Origin: CAIXSE01 sp040769125
GTDB taxonomy: Bacteria > Actinomycetota > Thermoleophilia > UBA2241
Direction of reading: 5' to 3'
NCBI GenBank assembly: GCA_040769125.1
Contig: JAXGLO010000001.1
Coordinates: forward strand, 186,001-250,000
DNA length: 64,000 nucleotides
A program made the position numbers and the translations under genes. The notes under the pieces were generated by a model that saw nothing but the letters and a program-made list of their open reading frames with translations, ran no database searches and had not been told where the DNA came from. Every line of letters starts with the position of its first letter. Within the stretch, counting starts at the first letter, position 1. Below are positions 20,802 through 29,744 of this stretch, in pieces.

Positions 20802-20960
20802 GGCGATGTCCTCTCAACGAGACAGGTCGTAGGAAGGAGCAAGCCTATCACGCCCGCCCCGGCCTGCCGCACCGGTAACGCCCAGCCCTACCCGGAGCGA
20901 CGCCGGTGCCGTAGACTCGATACTGGAACGTGCTCGCCAAGCAGGCGTGGAGGGAGAGCC

Positions 20961-22622
20961 ATGAGTACAGGCAAAGACACGAAGCCGCTCGACGTCGCGG
21001 TGGTCGCGTGGGCTCAGCTCGAGGACCGCAAACCCTTCGCCGCCCATGTCGACGGTGTAGACCTGGTCGTGGTGCGCTTCGACGACCGGCACTCGGTCCT
21101 CTCCGGCCGCTGCCGGCACCGGGGCGCCCTGATGGCCGACGCCATGGTGCGCGGCGACAACCTGGTGTGCGGCCTGCACTACTGGGACTTCCGCATCGAC
21201 ACCGGCGTCTCGACCTACAACCCCGCGGAGCACCTGCACCGCTTCCGCAGCGACGTCGTCGACGGCTTCGTCATGATCTCGGCGGCCGAGCTGGCCGAGC
21301 ACCGCACCCGGCACGGCCTCGCGCCCGATGGCACGCAACGGAGCGAGTACGACGTTTACTACGCCTCCTCCGACCCCCCGGATGAGGAGCCTTTCGTCGG
21401 GGACATCCAGCGTCTGGCGCTGCGCGGCCTCGACCGCGTCGGCCCGCACGGAGCCCTGGCGGCCATGGGCGTGCCTCGCGACACGCTCCCGTCCTGGGAC
21501 GGCCTCCAGTTCGTCACCGCCCAGCTGGCGCGCCGGCCGCTCCTCGACGACGAACCCGTGGGCACCGACGTCGTCGTCGGCCCGGGCGCCGAACAGCCTC
21601 TGCGTCTCGAGATCCCGATCCTCGTCTCCGACATGAGCTTCGGCGCCCTCTCCGCGGAGGCCAAGATCGCCCTCGCCCGAGGCGCCGAACGCGCTGGCAC
21701 CGGCGTCTGTTCCGGCGAGGGCGGCATGCTCCCCGAGGAACAGGCGGAGAGCTCGCGATACTTCTACGAACTGGGGTCCGGGCGGTTCGGGTGGTCGCCG
21801 AGCCTGCTCAAGGCGGTACAGGCCTTCCACCTCAAGTTCGGGCAGGGGGCCAAGACCGGCACCGGAGGCCACCTGCCCGGCCTCAAGGTCAAAGGCCGCA
21901 TCGCGGAGGTGCGCGGCCTGCCCGAGGGTACGGCCGCCGTGTCGCCGGCGAACTTCCCGGATCTCCGCTCGGTCGCCGACGTGCGCGACTTCCTCGCCGG
22001 GCTGCGCGCGGTCGCGAGCGGCATCCCCTTCGGAGTCAAGCTCTCTGCCCAGCACATCGAGGAGGACATCGACGCGGCACTCGAGATCGGCGTGGACTAC
22101 ATCATCCTCGACGGGCGCGGCGGCGGCACAGGGGCTGCGCCGAAGATCATCCGCGACCACATCTCCGTGCCCACCATCCCCGCGCTGGCGCGCGCCCGCC
22201 GTCATCTCGACGCTCGCGGGCGGGCCGACGTCACCCTCATCGCCACGGGTGGCCTCCGAACCGCGCCCGACTTCGCCAAAGCGCTGGCACTGGGCGCCGA
22301 CGCGGTCGCCGTCGCCAACTCGGCGCTGCAGGCGATCGGCTGCGTGGGCATGCGGGCCTGCAATACCGACAAATGCCCCGTGGGGATCGCCACGCAGGAC
22401 GAGCGGCTGCGGAGCAGGCTGCCGGTGGACACCGCGGCCGATCGGCTGGCCCGGTTCCTCACGGCGACGACACAGCTGATCGCCGTGCTCGCCCGGGCCT
22501 GCGGCCACAGCCACGTCTCGCAGTTCTGCCCCGACGACCTCGTGACTTTCGACCGGGATCTGCACCACCTGAGCGGCGTAGCCTACGCGGGAGTGCTGGG
22601 AGGCACGACGAGAGCAGGCTGA
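20961..22622 (+). CDS. Rieske domain-glutamate synthase large-subunit-like fusion
   Basis: Residues 1-110 form a Rieske [2Fe-2S] domain with CRH (Cys51, His53) and CGLH (Cys70, His73). The rest (about 150-545) is the FMN-binding glutamate-synthase domain, with FSWSP-like GRFGWSPSLLKAVQ, GQGAKTGTGGHLPG, DGRGGGTGAAP and CVGMRACNTDKCPVGIATQ, whose cysteines bind a 3Fe-4S cluster in glutamate synthases. The amidotransferase domain is absent. The fusion suggests electron transfer from a Rieske cluster to FMN in an oxidoreductase rather than ordinary GOGAT. ATG at 20961 follows GGAGGGAG. Confidence 0.88.
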   Translation: MSTGKDTKPLDVAVVAWAQLEDRKPFAAHVDGVDLVVVRFDDRHSVLSGRCRHRGALMADAMVRGDNLVCGLHYWDFRIDTGVSTYNPAEHLHRFRSDVVDGFVMISAAELAEHRTRHGLAPDGTQRSEYDVYYASSDPPDEEPFVGDIQRLALRGLDRVGPHGALAAMGVPRDTLPSWDGLQFVTAQLARRPLLDDEPVGTDVVVGPGAEQPLRLEIPILVSDMSFGALSAEAKIALARGAERAGTGVCSGEGGMLPEEQAESSRYFYELGSGRFGWSPSLLKAVQAFHLKFGQGAKTGTGGHLPGLKVKGRIAEVRGLPEGTAAVSPANFPDLRSVADVRDFLAGLRAVASGIPFGVKLSAQHIEEDIDAALEIGVDYIILDGRGGGTGAAPKIIRDHISVPTIPALARARRHLDARGRADVTLIATGGLRTAPDFAKALALGADAVAVANSALQAIGCVGMRACNTDKCPVGIATQDERLRSRLPVDTAADRLARFLTATTQLIAVLARACGHSHVSQFCPDDLVTFDRDLHHLSGVAYAGVLGGTTRAG

Positions 22623-22747
22623 GCAGGTGCTGTGAGGACCCGCCGGGAACGCTGCCGTACCACGATCGAGCGCGCAGGCGCTGCGGAATGCGCGCGGCGG
22701 GGTACAGGGTGAACGGCAGCGGGAGAAACGATCGCGCTGAAGAAGCT

Positions 22748-22823
<76 letters not shown>

Positions 22824-22947
22824 ACAGGGCGTGGAGTCTACGAGCGAGGACGCGCAAGGTCAAGCGCGGCGGGCGGCCCAAATATCGAGCCGCGGCGCTC
22901 AGGTCGCGGTGTGAGCGTCGCGGCGCCTGGCGTATACTCAAGGCACG

Positions 22948-23556
22948 ATGGACGTCCAGCAAATGGTCATCTACGGCGTCAGCTTCGACGTCATCGGCAA
23001 GCAGCCGATCGTCCTCCTCAAGACGGTGGAGGGCAACCGTTTCCTGCCCATCTGGATCGGCCACCCCGAAGCCGCCGCTATCCTCATCAAGCTCCAGGGC
23101 ACCAGGTTGCCGCGTCCCATGACGCACGACCTCATCACCAGCATCATCGGCACCTTCGAAGCCGATCTGACGCGCATCACCGTCACCGAGCTCAAGGAGA
23201 GCACCTTCTATGCGACGCTCACCCTCAGCAAGGACGGCAACGAGATCGACATCGACTCGCGACCGAGCGACGCGCTCGCGCTGGCGGTGCGCACCGAGGC
23301 CCCCATCTTCGCCTCCACCGCCCTCATCGAGGAAAACGCCATCGAGTTCGAGCACGAGATCGACGACACGGAGGAGATCGTCGACAGCTTCCGCGACTTC
23401 CTCGACAGCGTCTCGCCCGACGACTTCGTGAGCGCCGAGAGCACACCAGACGACATCGCCTCCGGCGAGAGCCCGGAGGACGATGAGGAGGACGAGGGCG
23501 ACGAAGACAGCGACGCCGACGACGAGGCCGACGACGAAGGACGGGACCTCGCCTGA
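22948..23556 (+). CDS. Bifunctional nuclease domain (DUF151) protein with acidic tail
   Basis: Residues 1-135 match the DUF151/BFN fold: ISFDVIGKQPIVLLKT-like start, FLPIWIGHPEAAAI, RPMTHDL and SRPSDALALAVRT. Family members have been described as DNases/RNases of unclear physiological role. The C-terminal 60 residues are almost entirely Asp/Glu, a strongly acidic disordered tail. ATG at 22948 sits just after a TATACT-like box (about 22931-22936). Confidence 0.88.
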   Translation: MDVQQMVIYGVSFDVIGKQPIVLLKTVEGNRFLPIWIGHPEAAAILIKLQGTRLPRPMTHDLITSIIGTFEADLTRITVTELKESTFYATLTLSKDGNEIDIDSRPSDALALAVRTEAPIFASTALIEENAIEFEHEIDDTEEIVDSFRDFLDSVSPDDFVSAESTPDDIASGESPEDDEEDEGDEDSDADDEADDEGRDLA

Positions 23557-23595
23557 CGGCTAGGCGCCGCCTCTCGCCAGAATGGAGACACCACC

Positions 23596-23877
23596 GTGCC
23601 CACCCCCCAGGACGATCCCGTCATCAAGCAGTATCGCGACCAGATCTCCGACAACGACCTCAGGATCATGGAGGCCGTCAACAAGCGACTCAAGCTGGTG
23701 CGCCAGCTCTGGAAGTACAAGGCCGACAAAGGCCTGGACATGCTCAGTCCCTCGCGTGAGGAATGGATGCTCACGTTCGTGACGCGCGCCAACCCGGGGC
23801 CGCTTTCACCCGAGGGCGTACAGGAGATCTACCGCAAGATCGTCGAGGTCACCAAGCGCGAGGCCGCCGGCGAGTAG
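23596..23877 (+). CDS. Chorismate mutase, AroQ type
   Basis: A 93-residue helical protein with the AroQ pattern: the helix IMEAVNKRLKLVRQLWKYKADKG carries the active-site Arg/Lys residues, followed by SPSREEWML and a C-terminal helix. It converts chorismate to prephenate for Phe/Tyr synthesis. The start is GTG at 23596, 39 nt after the DUF151 gene. It is not fused to prephenate dehydratase or DAHP synthase. Confidence 0.82.
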   Translation: MPTPQDDPVIKQYRDQISDNDLRIMEAVNKRLKLVRQLWKYKADKGLDMLSPSREEWMLTFVTRANPGPLSPEGVQEIYRKIVEVTKREAAGE

Positions 23878-23890
23878 TCACCCAGGCACG

Positions 23891-24808
23891 TCAGATGCTG
23901 ACGGTAGCTCCGGAGGACGAGGCAGACAGGCTCAGCGGAATCGCGGAAATGCCGGCGGCGTCGAACGCGTCGGCCATAGCCTTGGCGATGCGCGGCACGT
24001 CGGCGACTACCCGCACGAAGGCGACAAGGCTCGGGCCCGAGCCCGAGATGGCCACGGCCGCCGCCCCGGCGTCCTCCGCCGCCTGCCAGGCCGTGAGGCC
24101 ACCCGGGATGAGTTCGAGGCGGACGGCCTGGTGCAGCCGATCCTCCATGACCTGGCTGAGCAGGTCGTAGTCGCCGGTACGCAGCGCCTCCACGACCAGC
24201 GGCGCGCGACCCAGGTTGAAGACCGCATCCTGCATCGACACCTCGGTGGGCAGACCGGCGCGCGCCGTCTTCGTGCTGATCTCGATCCTGGGCACGACGA
24301 GGGCCACGTGAAGCTCTGGCACCCGGATCTTCCTCGTCAGGAACGTGCCGCTCTTCTTCACGACGATCGTGAGCCCGCCCCACATGGCCGCCGCCACGTT
24401 GTCGGGGTGCCCCTCGATCTCGACGGCGAGCTCGAGGATACGGTCGCGCTCGAACGGCTTGCCGAGCAGCGCGTTGGCGCCGAGCAGGCCGGCGACGATC
24501 GCCGTAGAGCTCGAGCCAAGCCCCGACGAGAGCGGCACGTGCGCTTCACTATGGATACGGAGGCCGGCCGGCGCCGCGGCGCCGGCCTCCTCGTACACTC
24601 GCAGGAACGAGCGCGCGATGAGGTTGCTCTCGTCGGTCGGCAGACACTCGGTGCCGTCGCCGTCGACGCTGACGACCACCCCCCGGCCGTCGAGCGCGAA
24701 GCTGACCTCGTTCCACAGATTGAGGGCGAGACCAAAGCAGTCAAAGCCCGGCCCCAGGTTCGCCGTGGTGGCCGGCACCCGAACACGGCACGACATCGTC
24801 TCGGTCAC
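23891..24808 (-). CDS. thrB: Homoserine kinase
   Basis: A GHMP kinase of 305 residues with the ATP-binding PLSSGLGSSST (92-102), the N-terminal VPATTANLGPGFDCFGLAL that binds homoserine, and C-terminal ISGSGPSLVAF. It phosphorylates homoserine for threonine synthesis. GTG at 24808 has GGAGG 7 nt upstream and overlaps the DedA stop by 4 nt (GTGA). thrC and hom are not in the window. Confidence 0.95.
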   Translation of the reverse strand: MTETMSCRVRVPATTANLGPGFDCFGLALNLWNEVSFALDGRGVVVSVDGDGTECLPTDESNLIARSFLRVYEEAGAAAPAGLRIHSEAHVPLSSGLGSSSTAIVAGLLGANALLGKPFERDRILELAVEIEGHPDNVAAAMWGGLTIVVKKSGTFLTRKIRVPELHVALVVPRIEISTKTARAGLPTEVSMQDAVFNLGRAPLVVEALRTGDYDLLSQVMEDRLHQAVRLELIPGGLTAWQAAEDAGAAAVAISGSGPSLVAFVRVVADVPRIAKAMADAFDAAGISAIPLSLSASSSGATVSI

Positions 24809-25446
24809 GCCTGATCCTCCGCTTCTGACGAGGCGGCGCCACCGCGCCGCCGCCATCGAACGATCGCGAACACCGCCAGGGCCACCAGCGCCGCGGCAAC
24901 GAAATAGTCGGCGTAGTGGAGATAGGGCTGGATACGCTCCCAGTTCGCACCCAGCTTGACCCCAGCGTAGCCGAGCATCGCCACCCAGGGAATACACCCC
25001 AGCGTGGTGTACGCGGTGAACTTCCAGAACCGCATCCTGCCGAACCCGGCGGGAAGCGAGATGAACGTGCGGACGATCGGCAGCATGCGCGTGAAGAAGA
25101 CAACGGGCGCCCCATACCTGTCGAACCAGCGCTGTGCGAGGTCGAGGTGGTGCGAGCGAAGCAGCACGTACCGGCCCCACTTGTCGACGAACGGGCGACC
25201 ACCGAGATAGCCGACCGCGTAGGCGATCCACGAACCCGCGAGGTTGCCGAGAACGCCGGCCGCCACAATGCCGAAGAGCGAGAGGTCGCCCTCGCTCACG
25301 GCGAACCCCGCGAACGGCATGATCGCCTCGCTGGGCACGGGGATGCAGGCGCTCTCCAGCAGCATGAGAACGAAGACGGCGGGCAGACCCCAGGCGCCGA
25401 TGAGCTGGGTCGCCCACTGGACGACCTCATTGATCACGAACTGCAT
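24805..25446 (-). CDS. DedA-family membrane protein
   Basis: A 213-residue integral membrane protein with the SNARE-associated/DedA signature: ESACIPVPSEAIMPFAGF, GNLAGSWIAYAVGYLGGRP, and FTRMLPIVRTFISLPAGFGRM, where the Arg residues are conserved in undecaprenyl-phosphate flippases. It probably recycles or flips a polyprenyl lipid carrier. ATG at 25446 is chosen; the longer frame to 25995 is antisense to the DUF354 gene. It is translationally coupled to thrB. Confidence 0.92.
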   Translation of the reverse strand: MQFVINEVVQWATQLIGAWGLPAVFVLMLLESACIPVPSEAIMPFAGFAVSEGDLSLFGIVAAGVLGNLAGSWIAYAVGYLGGRPFVDKWGRYVLLRSHHLDLAQRWFDRYGAPVVFFTRMLPIVRTFISLPAGFGRMRFWKFTAYTTLGCIPWVAMLGYAGVKLGANWERIQPYLHYADYFVAAALVALAVFAIVRWRRRGGAASSEAEDQA

Positions 25447-25525
25447 GCGCCACACAGTACCGCACCCCGCCGGCCGGTTCGACCGGTGGCCGCTCCGCGA
25501 AGGCCTGTGGTAGGTTCGGGCACCG

Positions 25526-26650
25526 ATGCCGCGCAGCAAGGAAACTCCCCGCATGGCCGGCGCATCCCTCAGGGTCTGGGTCGACGTCACCGAGGCCTCG
25601 CAGGTGGTCTTCATGGCGCCCATCGTGCGGCGCCTGGAGGGCTCCGGCCACACCGTCACGCTCACGGCGCGGCGCTTCGCCGAAGCCGACCTCGTGCTGC
25701 GCCGGTACGGCCTCCCCGCCGTGCTCACCACAGGCCACCGTGGAGGCGGCCTCGGCACCCGCGCCGTGGGCCTCGCCAACCGCACGGCGCGACTCCTCGC
25801 CTTGGCCGCAGGCGAGCGTTTCGACGTCGCCGTCGGCAGCCACGCCAGCGACCTTGCCGGCGCGACGTGGGCTCTCGGCATCCCGACGATGACATTTCTC
25901 GACGACGAGCATCTGCACCGCGGCAACACCCTCAACATGCGCCTGGTAGACGAGGTCGCCGCGCCCGACGCCGTATCCCCGGCGACCCTCACCACATACG
26001 GCGCGCCCAGCGACAGGCTCTTTCGCTACCCGGGCTTCAAGGAGGAGTACTACCTCCACGACCTCTCCGCCGATCCGGGCGCGCTGGCCGGGCTGGGCGT
26101 CGACGGCCGGCGGCTGGTCGGCGTGGTGCGGCCGGGGCGTGCGGCAGCCGGGGCTGAGAGCCGGCGCGAGGAGGCCGCGCTGCTGGGCATCACGCGAGAG
26201 CTCGCGACGCATCCGGATCTCACGCTCATCGTCGTCGCCCGCGACGAAGCGCAGAGACGCGCCTTTCTGGAGATCGACGGATCCGCCCTACTGGCGCCCG
26301 CGACGCCGCTGACCGGCGCCGCGAGCCTGATCGCCGCCGCCGACTTCATACTCGGCGCCGGCGGCGTCATGACGCGCGAGGCGGCGGCCCTCGGCGTGCC
26401 CGCCTACACCGTCTCATGGCGGCCGGCGACCCCGGTCGACGCCTCGCTCCTCGCCTCCGGCCGCCTGCGGCGCGTGGCGACCGCGGCCGAGATCGCCCCC
26501 GTGAAGCAGGATGCGCGCACCGCGCCGGCGTACACGCGCGACCCCGTGATCTTCGTCAACCGGCTGCTCGAGCTGGCACGCCGACGCTCACGCCGGGCGC
26601 GCCTCGCCGACCTGGTCCGCGGCCTGCGCCAGACGACCCCATTCGACTGA
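25526..26650 (+). CDS. DUF354 protein, glycosyltransferase-like
   Basis: A 374-residue soluble protein starting with a Rossmann strand (LRVWVDVTEASQVVFMAPIV) and later motifs SHASDLAG, FLDDEHLHRGNT and a GAGGVMTREAAALGVPAYTV block that resembles the donor-binding end of GT-B glycosyltransferases. DUF354 proteins occur near polysaccharide or archaeal glycosylation genes and have no assigned reaction. Start ATG at 25526; MAGASLRV at 25553 is an alternative. Confidence 0.82.
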   Translation: MPRSKETPRMAGASLRVWVDVTEASQVVFMAPIVRRLEGSGHTVTLTARRFAEADLVLRRYGLPAVLTTGHRGGGLGTRAVGLANRTARLLALAAGERFDVAVGSHASDLAGATWALGIPTMTFLDDEHLHRGNTLNMRLVDEVAAPDAVSPATLTTYGAPSDRLFRYPGFKEEYYLHDLSADPGALAGLGVDGRRLVGVVRPGRAAAGAESRREEAALLGITRELATHPDLTLIVVARDEAQRRAFLEIDGSALLAPATPLTGAASLIAAADFILGAGGVMTREAAALGVPAYTVSWRPATPVDASLLASGRLRRVATAAEIAPVKQDARTAPAYTRDPVIFVNRLLELARRRSRRARLADLVRGLRQTTPFD

Positions 26651-26705
26651 CGCGCGCGTGCCACGGCTCGCGCCGGCCTCCTGATTCACACGATAAGCTA
26701 TTCGC

Positions 26706-27608
26706 ATGGATATCCGCCAGCTCCGCCTCTTCTGCCGCATCGTCGACCGCCGCAGCTTCTCGCTCGCGGCCGACGAGCTCCATATCACCCAGCCGGCCGC
26801 CAGCCAGCAGATCCACAGCCTCGAGCGGGAGCTCAAGACCATCCTGCTCGACCGCTCCCGGCGCACCGTGACGCCCACCGACTCCGGCCAGGTGCTCTAC
26901 CGATATGGGCGCGAGATCCTCGACCTCCACGAGCGCGCCCGCAACGAGATGCTCGACCTCGGCGAGCTCGTGGCCGGCCGCATCGTCGTGGGCGCCTCCA
27001 GCGGCGCCGGCGAGCACGTTCTGCCGTCCATGCTCACCGAGTTCAAGCGCCTCTACCCCGGCGTTGCCGTCTCGCTGCAGGTCGACGACACCCACACCGT
27101 CATCGAGCGTGTGCTCAGCCGGGAGTTCGAGATCGCCGCCGTGGGCGCCGTGACGTCGCGGCCCGAGATCATCGCGGAGCCGCTGGCACGCGACCAGATC
27201 GTCCTCGTCTGTAGCCCTGCCCACCCCTGGGCGACGCGCGACGAGGTGACCCTCGCAGAGCTCGTCGCAGAGCCGCAGATCGTCCAGCAGAAGGGCTCGG
27301 GCGTGCGCGCCGTCGTCGAGCAGCAGCTGCGGCGCGCGGGCGTGCGCCCCGACAGGCTCACCATCATCATGGAGATGGGCCTCATGGAGTCCGCCAAGCA
27401 GGCCGCCATCGCCGGCGGCGGCGTGACCTTCCTGAGCCGGTGGGCGATCGGCCCCGAGATCGAGCACGGCACGCTCCGCGTCGTGCCGCTCGCCGACTTC
27501 GAGATCCTGCGCGACTTCTACACGATCCGCTCGCGCTCACGCGTGCTTTCGCGCGCCGCCGAGGCCCTGCTCGCCTTCTTCCGGGAGCAGTACACGGCGA
27601 CGGGCTGA
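26706..27608 (+). CDS. LysR-family transcriptional regulator
   Basis: A 300-residue regulator with an N-terminal winged helix (MDIRQLRLFCRIVDRRSFSL, then ITQPAASQQIHSLE) and a periplasmic-binding-protein-like effector domain from about residue 90. The pattern is close to CysB/CysL or selenium/metal-type LysR proteins, but the effector is unknown. It is upstream of the histidine phosphatase on the same strand, with its own gap of about 156 nt. Confidence 0.93.
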   Translation: MDIRQLRLFCRIVDRRSFSLAADELHITQPAASQQIHSLERELKTILLDRSRRTVTPTDSGQVLYRYGREILDLHERARNEMLDLGELVAGRIVVGASSGAGEHVLPSMLTEFKRLYPGVAVSLQVDDTHTVIERVLSREFEIAAVGAVTSRPEIIAEPLARDQIVLVCSPAHPWATRDEVTLAELVAEPQIVQQKGSGVRAVVEQQLRRAGVRPDRLTIIMEMGLMESAKQAAIAGGGVTFLSRWAIGPEIEHGTLRVVPLADFEILRDFYTIRSRSRVLSRAAEALLAFFREQYTATG

Positions 27609-27701
27609 TCCCACGCCCCCGCTGCGACCAGCGATCCACACGGCCCTCGCTGCCCCTTCAGCGAGCAAGTCGCCTCCGCATGGTGGACGACCATATCTCT
27701 C

Positions 27702-27730
27702 TTGACACAGAGGCGAGGGGTATCCATACT
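27702..27730 (+). promoter_or_regulatory. Sigma-70-type promoter for the phosphatase gene
   Basis: TTGACA (27702-27707), 17 nt, CATACT (27725-27730). The -35 box is perfect and the spacing ideal. A GGAGG ribosome binding site follows before GTG at 27765, so the transcript leader would be about 28 nt. Confidence 0.75.
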
Positions 27731-27764
27731 CCCGCCCCGACACTGTCGGACGGAGGTAAACGCC

Positions 27765-28352
27765 GTGACCCTCTACCTCGTCGCCCACGGCACCACCGAC
27801 TGGGACCGGGAGCCCGCCCGCTGCATGGGCTGGGCGGAGGTTGCCCTCAACGAAGCCGGTCGCGCGCGAGCTCGCCAGCTCGGTCGCGCGCTCGCGGCGC
27901 ACGGCATCCAGCTCATCGTGACCAGCCACCTACAGCGCGCCAGAGAGACAGCCGTCATCGTTCGTGAGGCGCTCGGAGGCATCCCGCTGATTGTCGACCC
28001 GCGCCTCGCCGACATCCATCAGGGGGACTGGGAGGGCCGCTACCTCAGCGACCTGGCCGCCGAGGAGCCGGTCGCCTGGCAGGCCTCGCGCGAGACGCCG
28101 AACGAGTTCCGCTACCCCAACGGCGAGACCGCAGACGATCAGCGAAGCAGAGTGCTCGCCGCCGTACGCGACGCGGCTCGCGGCGGCTGCACCGCGCTGC
28201 TGGTGACGCATGAAAGCGCGATCCGTGCCGTCCTCGATCTCAGCGAAGCCGGTCTCCCCGTCGCCGGGCGCAGCGCGAACCAGAACGGAGAGGTGCTCGA
28301 GCTGACTGGGGATGGCCTCTACGAGCGCATCGACGCGCTGCTCGCGCACTGA
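27765..28352 (+). CDS. Histidine phosphatase family protein with AHG instead of RHG
   Basis: A 195-residue phosphoglycerate-mutase-like protein. The nucleophile region reads YLVAHGTTDWD, where the family normally has RHG: His is kept but the preceding Arg is Ala. Other features remain (TSHLQRARETA, then IHQGDWEGRY, and a second His in VTHESAIRAV). Function may be altered or the substrate unusual. GTG at 27765 has GGAGG 8 nt upstream. Its stop lies in a 25-bp tandem repeat. Confidence 0.85.
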   Translation: MTLYLVAHGTTDWDREPARCMGWAEVALNEAGRARARQLGRALAAHGIQLIVTSHLQRARETAVIVREALGGIPLIVDPRLADIHQGDWEGRYLSDLAAEEPVAWQASRETPNEFRYPNGETADDQRSRVLAAVRDAARGGCTALLVTHESAIRAVLDLSEAGLPVAGRSANQNGEVLELTGDGLYERIDALLAH

Positions 28353-28423
28353 GCCTCAGCCAAAGCACGGCCGCTGAGCCTCACTCCAGGCGCGGCCGCT
28401 AGGCCTTAACCCAGGCGCAACGA
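28349..28423. repeat. Three 25-bp tandem repeats over a stop codon
   Basis: Units at 28349-28373, 28374-28398 and 28399-28423. The first two differ at a few positions (CTGAGCCTCA...CGGCCG) and the third is more diverged. The first unit contains the phosphatase stop codon, the same arrangement as at the selB stop. Confidence 0.65.
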
Positions 28424-28459
28424 CCGCGCTCCACAGAGCGCCCTTTCGCCCAGCTCCGG

Positions 28460-29425
28460 TCAGCGCGTCGCCGCAGGCTCCCCGCTCTGCCCGCCCACAG
28501 GTGCGAGCTGCGGCGGCTCCGCCACGCGGTATGAGAGCGCCCGGGCCGCGCCCACGCGCGCGGCCTTGCCGCCGCGCTGAACCTCGATCCAGCCGTGCCA
28601 GCGCCCGGCGAGGGTGGCGGCGACCGCGGCCGTGACCGCCCGCGACTCGCCGGCGCGCAGCGTGAAGCCCTCCCGGGAGACCATGTCGGCGCTCGCCCCT
28701 CGCGGCCCGCGAACGGCGAGCCTGACGACCTCGAGATCGACAGGCGTCTCGCCGGGATTGGTGAGAACGAAGCGGATCTCGACGAGGTCGCCGAGAAGGG
28801 GCTTCGCGGGCCGCGCGCGGACGCCGCCGACGAGCGAGACGCCGGGGAGCGCCCTGCTGGGCGCCGCCGGCGAGTACCCCAGCCTCGTGTCCGCGGGGTC
28901 TCCGCCCAGAGTCAGCATGAACGCGCGCACGTTGGCCAGCCACTCCGCGGTGCCCACGGGGCAGTAGCGGAACGAGATGGCGTCCACCGAGGTGAGGCCG
29001 GAGCCGTAGTAGAGCGAGCCGGAGATGCCCTCGGCGACACGCGCTATACCTTCCTCCCACGAGGCGAAATCGCTCTGCGGCCAGGTCGGCCCGTAGAACC
29101 AGTTGAACGCGTTGAACGTGCAGACGTCGCCCCCCTGCGAGTAGAGATACCGGCCGAAGCTCGTCTCGGCGCCGGTGATCGCCACGAGGAAGGCCGGGTC
29201 GACCCCGTGCTCCTCGCCCTCGCGGACGAAGACGGCGCCGGTGCCGGTCATCGGCGAGGAGTACCGGCTGAGAAGGTCGTCGATCTGGGCGGCGGTGGGC
29301 GACGCCAGCGCCGCGTCCGGGGCGACGGTGAGAAGAACGGCTACGACTGTGGCGACTATGATGAGGAGCACGGCGCGGCCGAAGCTCGCCGTACAGCGCA
29401 GCCGTCGAGTCGCTTCGCGCAGCAT
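28460..29425 (-). CDS. Secreted glucosaminidase/lysozyme-like protein
   Basis: An exported protein of 321 residues. The signal peptide has a hydrophobic core LLIIVATVVAVLLTVAP followed by a DAALAS region. Then comes a lysozyme-fold glucosaminidase-like domain with EHGVDPAFLVAITGAETSFG (catalytic-type Glu), FNAFNWFYG and SFRYCPVG. The C-terminal half is a beta-rich domain with LTNPGETPVDLEVVRL, like an extracellular Ig-like module. It probably cleaves peptidoglycan. ATG at 29425 has GGAGAGG about 6 nt upstream; the frame stays open to 29761 without support. Confidence 0.8.
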   Translation of the reverse strand: MLREATRRLRCTASFGRAVLLIIVATVVAVLLTVAPDAALASPTAAQIDDLLSRYSSPMTGTGAVFVREGEEHGVDPAFLVAITGAETSFGRYLYSQGGDVCTFNAFNWFYGPTWPQSDFASWEEGIARVAEGISGSLYYGSGLTSVDAISFRYCPVGTAEWLANVRAFMLTLGGDPADTRLGYSPAAPSRALPGVSLVGGVRARPAKPLLGDLVEIRFVLTNPGETPVDLEVVRLAVRGPRGASADMVSREGFTLRAGESRAVTAAVAATLAGRWHGWIEVQRGGKAARVGAARALSYRVAEPPQLAPVGGQSGEPAATR

Positions 29426-29518
29426 CACCATCCTCTCCAGAGTCGCAGCCACAGCGTAGTATAGCCGCAAGCCGCGCGGAGCGCCGCAGGAGGTCGTCGC
29501 GACGCCCGCGCAAGCACC

Positions 29519-29664
29519 CACGCTCCGCGTGAGCTGGGCGTCAAGCGCAGAACGGCGAATGTGACGTAAGGCCGAGCGCCACGCTCCGCGCAAGTCGGGC
29601 GTCAAGGCATGCCGCCCGCAAGCGCCGGCTTGCCGGGCGCCATGCTCCGCGCCGGCCGGGCGTC
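29519..29664. repeat. Imperfect tandem repeat, 61-bp period
   Basis: CACGCTCCGCG-type blocks start at 29519, 29580 and 29641, so the period is 61 bp. The second and third units also share a GGGCGTC block. The repeat lies between divergent genes and contains no gene. Confidence 0.6.
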
Positions 29665-29744
29665 CGGCCGGCTCAGGACCGCGATGGTAGAATGCGCCCC
29701 GGCGAATCGTGGCCAGGAGCCTCGGCGACGAGAAAGGATCCAGC

